A stretch of 64,000 nucleotides of DNA from contig BROE01000003.1 in assembly GCA_036571765.1 (NCBI GenBank), positions 13,712,143 to 13,776,142 on the forward strand. Direction: 5' to 3'. The translations under genes were made by a program, and so were the position numbers. The DNA is from Plecoglossus altivelis. Lineage: Eukaryota > Chordata > Actinopteri > Osmeriformes > Plecoglossidae. This document shows positions 38,569-50,293 of this stretch, piece after piece. Below the pieces are notes generated by a model. That model was not told the DNA's origin, did no database searches, and saw only the letters and a program-made list of their open reading frames with translations. How positions within the stretch are numbered: position 1 is the first letter of the stretch; each line of letters begins with the position of its first letter.

Positions 38569-41012
38569 ATGTCGATGTCAACATTTCAGAAAGTGACCTT
38601 GGTGACTTGTCTCGTCCTATGCGTCGCTTTACTTCTTCCAAAAATGCTGTTGTCCCGTGGAAAGAAGGATGCTGCACACACTGAAGGTATTGCTTTGCCT
38701 GTCTTTCGAACTATTGCCGTTTGTTCTTGCCAAGGACGCTAGGTATTTTTCATGTGTTAATGTTGTGTCGATGTTGCACAAGATACATGATGTTGATGCG
38801 CTGTCCTATCGTAAGAATTGGAGATGATGTTACTGCTGCGTGGTGTATGTTTATTTTTTGTCTAGTCCCGGATTATCAGATGCACTGACTGTAGCATATA
38901 GACTATTTGTATTTTTTGGGATGAAACAATAATATAAACTATTAAAATGGAAAAATGTGTACCTTCCCCATTTTAACCATGTATTATTGCGTCGTCATCG
39001 AGTTTGCCTGGTCCTTGCAGTACACATTCTTTCCTGTTAAAGGCGCTCGCATCGAAGTCTCACCTTTATATCACAAAACAGCATTTCAAATGCAATACCT
39101 GTCTTTCTGTAGTAGCCTATTATAGCATAATAATATTATATGCATGTCATTCATCCGCTGTTGTGTTGATAGACTTCAGACAATTAATGGGAATCAATGG
39201 AAGTAATTGTATGTATAGCAATACTCAGTCACTCATGTCAATCTCCTCTTAGGTAGTCCAGGACGCTTTCCACCGATGGTGCATCGGCAAATGGCTCCGG
39301 ACAGCCAGGGACAGAGCACTTTGGGGTCCCAGTTCTCCAGAAGCCACAACACTGAGGCTATAGCTAGGGCTAAGGGAGGAGGCACAGGGGCAGGAACTGG
39401 AGGGAAATCCAACCTGGCTGGACAGATTATACCAATCTATGGGTTTGGTATTTTGATGTACATTCTCTACATACTATTCAAGGTGAGAATATGGATAAGG
39501 GAGATGCATGCTTGAGCAGAGATCTAAATGTGGTTATTGTACATGAATGAACAGTATGCATGCACTATCGAGTAATAATTTGTATGACATCTCTGTGGTA
39601 TGCGCATACTTTAACTCAGAGGAAAAGACTAATATATTCACATTCATAGAAGCAACATTTTCTCTCTCTAAGATTACATCAAAGGGGAACACCAAACCAA
39701 AAGAGACTAAATTTCCATCAGTTAGATCTGAAAACCTGAAGAGAAAGATCAGTGAGTATTAGCTTGTAAACTGTGTAAACGATTGTATATATAGTTTTTA
39801 TTTTATGATCACAACTTCCAATGTGTATTTCTCATTGATTACCGTTCTTCCCCTTCCCTTCTTTATTTTTTAAGCTGATTTTGAGTTGACTCAACTGCAA
39901 GAGAAACTGAAGGAGACAGAAATGGTGATGGAGAAGATAGTTTCAAAGGCTAGCCACAGCCCAGAGAGGTTTGTCTCCCTCCAGTCTCTTTGGCTACATC
40001 TCCCACTGAACTAAACATGTTATTTTCTTTCTGTTCTGACTATGATTTCATTTATAAACGTATTTGTCACAGATCACGTCACTGCTGTTTCTACTTTAGA
40101 AACTGACTTGGTTGATGAGAGGTGTGTTCTGTTTGGTTGTGTGCAGGGTACAAGGTGTTAGTGCAGACCAGGAGGAGACTCTGCTTCTCCAGCTGAGGGA
40201 GATCACTCGGGTCATGCAGGAGAGGCATCTGGTGGAGGGGGTGGCTCCAGAGAAGAAGGCTGAAGACTGGGAAGGTACGTCGCGATGGAAGTGGATTGAA
40301 TGGTCTTTTATTGATGGGAAATGCGTGCGGCTGATGGGATTAAGTCAATCTAAATTAGGATTTGTGGTCCAATCAAGGTTTTCCTGAGGATCCCCATCAA
40401 TGTTGGGAGATGCCTTTTTGTGGATATAACACCCACAAATACAGCCCAGAGGAGGAAGCAGAGAGGACAGAACCATGTGGGGTCGACCAGGAAGATGTTG
40501 GGGGTAACCAGGAAGATGATGTAGCCAACCAGGAAGAAGGTGGAGCCTACCAGGACGAGGCTGAACCTCACCAGGAAGAGAGTGGTGCCTGCCAGGAAGA
40601 GTTTGTGGCTGACGCGGAAGGGAGTGCATCATATCAAGAGGAGGGTGGAGTTGAACTGGAGCAGGAGTATGCTGTGGACAATATGGCAGGGGCTTGTAAA
40701 ACAGGTGTTTTGAATGATAGAGGAAAGGGAGAAGATATTGCTGGAGATGAGGAGTGTTGGGCTCAGGAGGATGAAAGTGTGATGGATGAAGACAACGTGC
40801 ATGAAGAGAAAGTGGGAGGGGGCAAGGATCCAATTGGTGTAGCCACAGATGGAATTAGTTTGGATCAGGAGGTGGAGCCAACATTAGAGGTGGAGTCAAC
40901 GTTGGAGGTGTCCACTATGCAGGAGGGAAAAAACACTGTCCACCTTCCAAATGATACTTCTACTAGCAGCACTCGTGTTAGGAGGAGGCATAAGAAGAAA
41001 ACACAAAGATAA
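38569..41012 (+). CDS. ric3: RIC3 acetylcholine receptor chaperone
   Basis: Six exons: 38,569-38,686, 39,253-39,482, 39,673-39,751, 39,875-39,968, 40,147-40,274 and 40,378-41,012, giving 1,284 bases and 427 residues (human 369). An endoplasmic reticulum membrane chaperone that aids folding and assembly of nicotinic (alpha-7) and 5-HT3 receptors. In order: hydrophobic N-terminal segment (about residues 7-28, VTLVTCLVLCVALLLPK); GRFPPM; a Gly-rich linker; second hydrophobic segment IIPIYGFGILMYILYILFK ending at the exon 2 border; coiled coil TQLQEKLKETEMVMEKIV; LLQLREITRVMQE; EDWEGFPEDP; then a long acidic tail. The tail carries eight 21-base tandem repeats and ends in a basic cluster (RVRRRHKKKTQR). 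Start: ATG at 38,569, with a second in-frame ATG two codons later that could also serve. Its extra length over human lies in the repeat-bearing last exon. The gene is adjacent to lmo1, as in human 11p15. Confidence 0.95.
40485..40652 (+). repeat. ric3: 21-base coding tandem repeat in ric3 exon 6
   Basis: Eight consecutive 7-codon units in frame: DQEDVGG, NQEDDVA, NQEEGGA, YQDEAEP, HQEESGA, CQEEFVA, DAEGSAS and YQEEGGV. The core ACCAGGAAGA is shared by most units at the DNA level. The unit length is constant, so the reading frame survives gain or loss of units. The minus strand reads as a proline-rich shadow ORF. Confidence 0.93.
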
Positions 41013-41566
41013 GCTTTCAAGAACTAACTCTGAACTCCCAGTGTGAGTGGGCTCTATAGTTCTGAGCCATGACGGCTTTCTATCATACCCATATCCTCAC
41101 AACCATGTAGCATCAAGTCCTTCCAATTTGTTCCCAAACATAGAGATGGACGTTATTCACCATCTCTCTCCCTTTGGTGGGACTTAAATACTTATCAGAT
41201 GGTGTGGTTGCAGTTCTATCTCTGCATGGAAAACAGTTTGAGCCCTTCATGTTCTAAGTTAATTTCACAATGTAGAAAAATATGTTAAATATTTATAATC
41301 TTCTTGTTATTATTGTCCTAACTCACCTCTAGGTATGACTCAGGACATTTGTAGCCCACATTGGAGTGTTTTCACTTACAGTTGGGACTTTTTTCCCCAA
41401 AGGCCAGCTATAGTAAATATCTTCCAACCCTTTTGTGATGACTTGATAGCTACTCTGCACTATAATGCAATGTATTTTAAGATTCTCACTTTTATAAATT
41501 TCATTTTTTGGATACATGTAGCTGTCCTGCACATCAATGTTAGAGAAAGTCACTAATGTGGAGTGT

Positions 41567-41572
41567 AATAAA
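41567..41572 (+). terminator. ric3: ric3 poly(A) signal
   Basis: AATAAA about 555 bases past the ric3 stop. It faces the psma1 signal on the other strand, 65 bases away. Confidence 0.75.
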
Positions 41573-41637
41573 GAAATGTGCTGCCCTTTTTTGAGTTGTG
41601 CAGTACTTGCAAATACAAACATTTGTCAGAAATGTTT

Positions 41638-41643
41638 TTTATT
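41638..41643 (-). terminator. psma1: psma1 poly(A) signal
   Basis: AATAAA on the minus strand, about 217 bases after the psma1 stop codon. Confidence 0.75.
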
Positions 41644-41859
41644 ACTTATAGAACTGAACATTCTATCAATAGAAAATCAACATACAACATTATTAGCCAA
41701 AAGCGTACATGTAACTTTTCTGAAGTGGCACACCTTGTTTCAACGAACTGCAGGATATGCGGTACAGCTGAGTGTTTAAGATTTGATTTCAGACCACTAC
41801 AATGTGAAAGAAAATTTGCCACTGGTCCAGACCTCCATGTTCTCTGGCACTGTATGGTC

Positions 41860-44579
41860 TCACATGTCCATTGGTTCATCAGGTTTGTCTGCAGCTGGCT
41901 CATCGGCAGGCTGGGCCACCTAGAATGCACAGTATACAAGTTAATATTGTGTCGAACATTTAGACTTAATTAAAATACTCAATTAGATATACTCTGATTG
42001 GCCGTATTACATCAAACAACTTGCACATCATGTACACATCACCTGTCTAGGTATATCTAACCAGAACGATACCTTTCTCTGTGGCCTCTCCTCCAATCCC
42101 GTCAGGAAAGGGGCGACCTCATCATCGTCATAGATGGTGAACTCTGTGTCTTTCCCCACGATGCCAATAGAGACATTCTGAAAGATGGAACAGTTGACTT
42201 AGCAAAGGGATTCCATAAAATGAAACACTTAAGGGTTTAGACTTGGTGGCCTGCCTTGGTGGTGAGATCCTGCTCCGCTGGTAGGGTTTCCCTCAGTGCA
42301 CGAAGACCATGCTGAACAAGCTCATTAAGGTTACCTAAAGGAGGACAATGTCAGTGTGTTAAGTAAAATGTGCTTCATACATGTTAAAAGGTGTGTTTTA
42401 ACAGTGAGTGTGCACAATAACGTCTGGATCCATGTATGCTTGTTTGTCCTCACAGTCAAGGAAGGCATCCATGTTCCTTTCCAGGTATGTGCGGGCAGAC
42501 TGGGACCGGGCTCCGATGGACATGGCTTTGCAGTCAAAGTAGTTGGCTGAGGGGCAAGTCTGATAGATATGAGGGCCCATATCCTGAAAGAGAGCAAATA
42601 TAACATAAAATGAAAATAAAATATTTCAGGCTCTGCATTTCTCCTGGCTACAATGAACTTTTCCATTAGAACTTATTTGCAGGTATTCCACTCAATCCTT
42701 TGAACCTAAACTAAAACTTACGTCGTAACCAGCAATGAGCAGCCCCACGCCATACGGCCTCCTGCCATATCTCTGCGTTGGGATTTGAGTTTCTAGGCGA
42801 CAGGTTAAGGTAGTAGTTTAAAAGAGAAGGAGAACTTTCACATGCAATTGCAATTTAAAAAATGTACATAAAACATTTGAACATCACCCAAAAAAGGATA
42901 CTGCTGCCAATGAGCGTGACAAGCCGCGACGTAGGGAGGGGTCTGTCGAACACAAACCTGGAGTCTAGGCACTCCTGACGCATGAAGTTACTAAGGAGAC
43001 AGGAAAAGAAAGGTCTCTACCACTGGCATTCTGAAGATATTCGGTATCCTCCATTAGCCACCATTGGTGTGTTTGTGTTCTTACCACAAGAGCCTGGCAT
43101 CAGCTGTCAGTCCAGCAATCGAGATGCCAATATGGTTATCCACATGAAGAATCTTCTTCTGGTGGGCAGCCAGCTCTGACTGTGCTCTCTGATGAGGTAA
43201 CCAAGACATGTCAATCAAGAGAATGCAACTTTTGATGTTGGAGAGAATGATCTTTCACAAAGCCTACCTAGGCCATTTACAACACTAAGTAAAAATTCAA
43301 GATCATCTCTCTTCAAGAATAACCCATGCTTCTGTTATTGGAACCGTATCTTGAAATTTAGTTCTAAAACTGATACTCAGCTCCCAACCCCACTTTTAGC
43401 ACATGATCAAACTGAATTATTGCAATTTTACTATAAACCTATATAGCAAACCTTAAATACATTGTCATTTTCACTATTCAAAAGATCTTACCTTAAGAGC
43501 AACAAGTACTGCAATGTTTCTTGATTTGAGTCCAACAGTGGCAGAACCTTGTTTCACTGCTTCCATTGCATACTCAATCTGGTGAATGCGTCCCTGAGGA
43601 ACATGCAGAAGAAAAAGTTCGATGATACTGGAAAATGTCACTTCATGGTTAAAGCCAAAACAAAGGGGCATTTCCTAGCTTACCTGTGGGCTCCATACTG
43701 TGACATCGTTGTCATACTGATTACGGAACTGCGGAAACAGAGAACAGAACATGTATTATCTATTTGTTTTAAAAATATTTTCAACTAATTTGGCGATTTA
43801 ACAAAACCCACATAGTTGTCTTGCATTATTCACAGTATTCCGCAAACTAACACGTCAGTTCAACTGCTAGCAACTTACAAACACCTATAGACTTTTCTGT
43901 AACCTGGGTTTCACATAACTGTTGAATAAATAATAAAGTGACTTGGATAAAACAATGGTTTCAGTTTACAGCCACCTGTCAAAGTGCCCGCCTGGCAAAC
44001 CCATTCAAAGTTTGTGACAGACGCTTTTCGAACAATGTTACAATGGATAAAACTGAAACTGTAAGTTGGGCATCATATCATCAGCTAGCTAGCAGGCTAA
44101 CCTTTGGCAGTCCCTAGCAAGCTAACTTGCTAACTAAAAAGCTAACTAGCTTTCTAGCATCGTTTGCAAATCACCCTACCTAATATCAGTACTACTACTA
44201 CTACTAACTAAACCTATGCACTTCTAAATGGTATACAGTTCCGATGCCAGGAGTTTAGATTACAGAAGGGAGCAATGATGACTAAAAACGCAAGCCACGA
44301 AACAATTAGCCAGTGGATATATATTTCAACTAGCTAGCTAGTTCTACCCTAACAGGTTTTTTGCTTACTCACATCTACTCACGTTGGCTAACAAGCTAGC
44401 TACACCGCTACCAGTGCTGCTCGCAAACTCGCTATCTATTTTGCCTAAAGAGTGATCGCAGCTTAATGTTTTTATTTACTTGGCTGTCTAAAAAGATAAT
44501 CACTGTTACATACAATGCATTAATCTAATAAAACATGAGTTATTGAAGTTAATCAACATTCTTCTTTCACTCTTACCAT
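41860..44579 (-). CDS. psma1: 20S proteasome subunit alpha type-1
   Basis: Ten exons, minus strand: 44,579-44,577 (ATG only), 43,728-43,684, 43,593-43,492, 43,188-43,085, 42,990-42,902, 42,792-42,722, 42,583-42,454, 42,334-42,255, 42,177-42,073 and 41,919-41,860, giving 789 bases and 262 residues (human 263). A structural alpha-ring subunit (alpha-6) of the 20S core; alpha subunits gate the chamber and have no catalytic threonine. Visible: FRNQYDNDVTVWSP with QGRIHQIEYAMEAVKQGSA, the alpha-subunit signature; HVDNHIGISIAGLTADARLL; RYGRRPYGVGLLIAGYD; DMGPHIYQTCPSANYFDCKA; SIGARSQSARTYLER; and an acidic C-terminus. Nearly all introns are GT-AG. Intron 8 (42,178-42,254) starts with GC if the protein is to match the family. 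A first exon that ends right after the start ATG puts initiation and the rest of the protein on separate exons. Confidence 0.97.
43729..44576 (-). other. psma1: psma1 intron 1 with GCTA-rich repeats
   Basis: Intron 1 holds many short motifs built on GCTAGC, GCTAAC and TAGCTAGC between about 44,085 and 44,410, including AACTAGCTAGCTAGTT. There is also a short ACT/CTA triplet run at about 44,190-44,205. No exon inside. Confidence 0.7.
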
Positions 44580-47500
44580 CTTGACAAGAGTCTCCTTTAC
44601 CAAACAGTGATTCCGATTTGATTTAGTTTCCTGGTTTGTTGCTTGTGCAAGGCAAAAGCTGTGGAACTCAGAATCAGTTTGACTGAGATCTAAAACGAAA
44701 CTGATTTAAACTGAAGTAATACAAAGTTATTGAACTGTTTGTAATAATTGTTTGGATTTTTCAAACCTTTCAGAAGCTGTAAAATATTTTGTATGATTGT
44801 CGGACATTCAAAAAGAGTAAGCGATTTAACAGTATACGTTGCTAGTGCGTTTAGATGAGCACCAGATGGCAGCAGTTCAGTGTTTGATAAAAACACAAAT
44901 GCATTCGGATATGAACGCATAGACTGCAAACGTCTTTAGGTGTATGAAAAGCCCATTTTTATAAATAAAGGTTGTCTGAAGGGAACAACACCCACTCACT
45001 GCTGATTTAGTTGGGCAGTACATAAACAACAGTCTCCTTGTTTTACTTTTGCTCTCAGAACTTATTTTTCTTTGTGTGGGTGGCAGGGCTGGTTACACGT
45101 GCCTGGGCATTCGTTAATGATATCTGATGTACCCTTGATCCGGGGGGAGATGAATTCAAGGCACTGTGCTGACGAGCTCTCCTCCTCTGCCAAGGCAGTG
45201 GCAGTGGCGACCATTACATCAGCGCACCGCCTTTGTGATTGAGATTGTAACAGGGCTATGCTGAGCTCAGCACGATCGCTCTCCGGGCTCCATTTGACTG
45301 CCAAAGTCTCCCCCACCCCCCTGCCCCTCCCAACCCCTTTAATTTTTTAAATGGAGAGCAACCTGAGTCACTCTGTGACGGGTCCAAGCCACAGGCCTGC
45401 ACACATGGGGTGCAAAGAGGTTTGGGAAATGGGGGTTCAAATATGTGGTGGGTGCTTTTTTGCCTGGCACACTGCTTTATATTATTCTCTTGCCACACCT
45501 GTTCCAGGATGTGTCATTTGTTTTGATGATGTTCAAGGTTGGCAGAGTTTACTGGTCAGAAGGCCTGTAGCTCAGTTATCTGGTCATTTGTGGTCTCAAA
45601 GAGCCTTTGAACTACGCTTCTGAGTTGATAAACTCCAAAAAGTGAGTGATTACACAGCTGTATCACCCTAGCAAGCCTCCAGTTATTGGATTACTTTAAC
45701 ATATGGAGAGAGACTAAATATGCCCATCTTGCCACCTCCGTGGCTTTAAATAGGTCAGCAACGTGGTTAGCCTTGAAATCGACTGGTCTAATGGGGGAGA
45801 CAGGCAACCCGTCTGCCAAGTGAGTGTGCATTAAGCTGGCAGATCACAGACTAGGGTTAGAGTTCGGCAGCCACACATGAAAGCCCCCCCCCCCCCACCA
45901 TCCCCAATCTGCAATGGGTTTTATGGGTTGGTATACATCTCCATTGACTTTTACATTCCACACTGATTGCCAAGAAACGCATGGAAATAGGGATGGTGTT
46001 AGCAAGATGTGTGTGTGTGTGTGCTGGCGTGGTCATACAGGAGAGTCACGCTGGATTCTGACATCCCCCCCTTTCCTTGCTTGCATTTGCCCTGAAAGAG
46101 CTGACGTGGCTTTTCAGAGAGGTTCAAAAGCTGAAGAAGCTTCTTCTGTCTCAAATAGAAAAAAAAACACGGCACATTGTGGAGCACTTAATAATATCAA
46201 GGGCCAGATTGATTGCCTCCTCTCTCAGCCTCTAAATCTAATAATAGTCAGCCAATAAGTGGGAAACCTCGCACATCGTGTTGCTCATTCATGCTTATTG
46301 ATTATTTCTCAAAAAGCCGGTGGAGTTATGGTGAAAGTTCAAGCAGCTATATTATATCGCAACCTGTTAGGTTTCTTTGATCATTCCACTATTCCATCTT
46401 TTTAAATCTGAGATGCTTGTAGGAAAATAATAATACACATCTCACACCGTTGAATGATTTTGTAAAGCATAAAAATGAGACCCAATCTGAGCCTTTATTG
46501 GTACTCCAATGTGTATACATCTTTTTCTCTTATCGTTTGGTAGTTCACAGTGCAATCCACAGACAAACCCAAGCCATGAGTTTCAAGGAACTAGTACCTG
46601 AAGCATTTGTGTCAATAATTAAATAACAGAAAAAATATTGAAGGCTCTTAATCCTTTAATTTTAATTCTAAATTGTAAATAATTACATTTATTTAATATT
46701 ATTTGTCCACAAAAGGGTACAATTTATCACAGGAGATATGCAGTCTTAATTATGTATAACAAAAACAAAAAAGAAAAGGTGTCTAAATAATTTCTTGAGG
46801 CTCTTCAAACAAAATGACTAATGTGTCATTGCACTGCTGTGAACCTATATTTATCCACTGCTGTCAAGTCTCCTCGATAAGAACGTGGATGCCATGCTTG
46901 ACTCTTTTACTCCACCACATGTGTAGCACTATGCGGATCAAGTGCATTCTTGGACTTGTATGTTTGACAGCTTCCCTGCTATTCCAGTCTGATCTGACAG
47001 GTGTAGTTTGTTTGATGGAGAAGCTGGTCTGGCAGCTTGTAATCCCCTGGGGCTGTATGTGTACAGCCTGCTCAGACAAAGAACAAGGACTAACCGAGTC
47101 ATTCTGCACTCTTTGTATGTATAGCTTCCTCTGCTTGTCAGTCATGTGTTTGCTTGTGTGCTGTCTTGTAGAAGATCCTCAGGTGGTCTCAAGGTGGATA
47201 CTGGGAAGCAGGATGACATGCCAGGACTGGATTACATCAAGGACAAGAGTGCATCTCGGGTGACAGGAGAGGACACATGACTTCTAGAGAAAACTGATTT
47301 GTCACATTTTCTTTGACGATAACATCATTTGAAATTCAAATTTGGTCATGCAATATATATATTGATTAATAAAAAGAAATCGCGTCTCTTCAGGCATTCT
47401 CTACATCAAGACGCACGTTCACCTACTGAATGACAACGCAAACAATTATTTTAAAAAGTGCACCAACACCATTAACTTTCTCAACAGTATTGGTTGACTG

Positions 47501-48435
47501 TCAATGAAAAGAAACATCCAATGCCAAGTCTGCGAAATGAGACATCAAATCATTAATGCAGCTCAAAGTATTTCCCTGGCTACCCAAGCAAATGCTCAAA
47601 CATTAATTGCATTTGCCCATCCGATACTGTATTTTTGAATTAACTAATGTGAGAGGTCACTTTTGGAGATGAAAGTGATTCTTGGCTACAACTGACCCCC
47701 TTTATGAGCAACCGCTTTCATTTAGTCAACAATTTTTCCTCAGTGGCTAGACAACAAATCTATGAACCACTTTTTCAGACCCAAATTAGTTTAGGTTTAG
47801 GTTACGATCAGGTGAGAGCTATTAAGATAAGTGTGCCATTTCCCCCTTCTGAGATGGACCTTAAACAGATTTAATTGTACTTGGCATATATAACACACAT
47901 CACAAAAATAGCATACTTCTAAGACCATTGAGAAGTTTATATAACAATTTCACTTACATTGAATTATGCATTTAGTATCACTGTATGTCAGCTATATCAC
48001 AGTTTTTACCAAATGTCCCAGAGTAAAGGAGAGTATGTCTGTGAGCAAAGCAACTTAATGAAACCAGTTAATATAAAGAGGCATCAAATGTTGAGTCTTA
48101 AGAAGCACTCCATGAACTGGATTGAGGATGCAATTGAACTTTTAAGAAAAGGCTTCGTTCAGCTGACTCCACTCATCCACTGAAAGACAAGAAAGAAAGT
48201 AATGCCAAGAATGTGTTGGAACATGATTATGCAATAATTGATTGGATTGGATTCAGAAACAATTCTAGTATTCCACTCATGGCAATCCTCATATCCTATT
48301 TTTGGCCATGGTAAGGTCAAGTTGTCATGGTCTGCAGCACTATTGTAACATCTGCGAAAATAAGTGGTCATGTGTAGCTTCTGAGACACCTCCAGTATCT
48401 GGCTCACCATTGCTAATCTATAACATCAAACTCCT

Positions 48436-48511
48436 TAATGGTCACTTGTGCTCCAGGATCCATCATGTCACAGTAATGGTCACTTGTGCTCCAGGATTCA
48501 TCATGTCACAG
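48436..48511. repeat. 38-base direct tandem duplication
   Basis: Two copies, 48,436-48,473 and 48,474-48,511, differ at one base (GGATCC versus GGATTC). A few bases of a third copy (TAATGG) follow. The near identity points to a recent event. Confidence 0.93.
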
Positions 48512-50263
48512 TAATGGCTTTGACGATTGAGCTTTTACTGCATTTAACTGATTAGAAAAACGGTTCCATTTCTAACATGAACTAAATGCCATGCCAGCAT
48601 CTGAACACGAAGTATTAATTTCATCTCCATGGTGCCAGAGTCATTAGCTGTAAGACTCAATTACTTCAATAAGAGAGTGATATAATCAGAGAAGGGGGAG
48701 AATTAAGGGTCAGAGACTGTAATGGTCTATTGCGTCAGTTGGGTGTCTTTGAGGAGTGAAGGATGGGCGCTACATAGTTTCTACATGGTTTAGATGTCTG
48801 TATTTGGTCAAATCTTGGGGTGTTCTGTCACCTTAGAATTTCTTCATCAGAAAACCTCAACTGTTTTCCATTTTAATGTAAAAAAAAATTCTACTGTGTT
48901 CTCTACATGTACTGTGTGCTTGTTGTGCATGTTGGATAAACACATCTGCTAACTGAATAAAAATTGTGCTGCTTTATATGTTATGTGCTTTATGTTTTTA
49001 ATGCTGAACAATATTTGAATCTGAAATCTAGAAAATAACAGCACTGTATTCATTAAGGAAAATGTATGCAAAGTCAGTAAACCTTTCTTTGCAAAGGTTT
49101 CAGCTAAAATGAAAAAGTTCAAAAGATGACGCTGATCCTAAATTCAAAAAACAACGATCATATGTAACACACTCAGTCTAAATAGGTTTGGTGTATAGGA
49201 CATGCTCTTTTGCTTTTAAAGGATTAGGGTTAGACACAAAAGAAACATATTGTTTTGGTGAAGGTAACTCACAGGGTATGATCCAATGATTTACAGTATA
49301 ACATAACATACATGAAACTGGAGTCACCAGTCTACTACATTGAAGCTGACACTGAAAGACTTTAATTTCCACCTCATCTTTGCTGTGGAGAAAAAATGAC
49401 AGCAGAACCTGGCTACGGGCCACATTTCATAACCGCATACCGTTAAACTTTCTATAAATACCATGGGATGGGATCCAAGTTGATCAAGTATGATTGAACC
49501 TGAAATTGCTCCAATGTATGTGAGCCAAGTTTTCTTAAGATACTTGGAAGGAATTGCTTGCTACTCCCAAGCTTTCAAAAGCGTACTTGTCCCAGTCACT
49601 GTGAGAATAGTTTGCTGAATTTGAGTATTTTTTCTAACAGGATCACAAGGGCCGTACATATATTCTTGTACGTGTTGGTGAGAGTTGACTGTTTATGCTT
49701 GGATGTGTCAGTATATTTTAATGTGTCAGTTTATGTAATATCAGACTGAACCAGGTTGGAAAAGACAGCTGTCAGACCCAGTAAGTCCAGTCAAAGTTAA
49801 TGTTCCATTTGAATCTACATTTCCTCAAGTTGAGTCACTTTACACTTGTAGAACCATGATAGACACTTTGAATGCACTTTCATAAACACACAAAACCCCT
49901 CTCACTCAAATGCAGTCTAGACATTGTTGAGTGTTCAACATTTTCCCTCTCCCCTCGTTTTCGTGAATGAACGTGGAGTACTACTGAAACCAGCAGAGGA
50001 TGATGTCAGAGCTAGCCAAACCTTCCTCCCACGCAGTATGCCATGGCCAACTGATTGATGCTTAGCTGTTTAAACTATTAAATGTAATTTCCCTAATGTC
50101 CTGAGATGAACAACAGTGGAGCCAGTGAGCACTTGCTTGCTCTTACAAGTGAAGTGGCACTCCACATGGGTCTTGAAGTAATGACCTGTTCCAAAATGTG
50201 AGCCGAGCATTTGTCCGACGTCCCTAAATCCCACTTAGTTAATGGGAACTATGCATGTACTTT

Positions 50264-50293
50264 GGGGGGGAGGGGTCGGGGGAGGTTGGGGGG
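50264..50293 (+). other. G-quadruplex candidate
   Basis: G-runs of 7, 4, 5 and 6 with loops of 1, 2 and 5 bases on the plus strand, in an otherwise balanced sequence. Confidence 0.6.

Noticed and set aside
40345..40833. 162-codon proline-rich frame on the minus strand
   Set aside because: Antisense shadow of the ric3 acidic repeat; the plus frame has the family match and splice sites.
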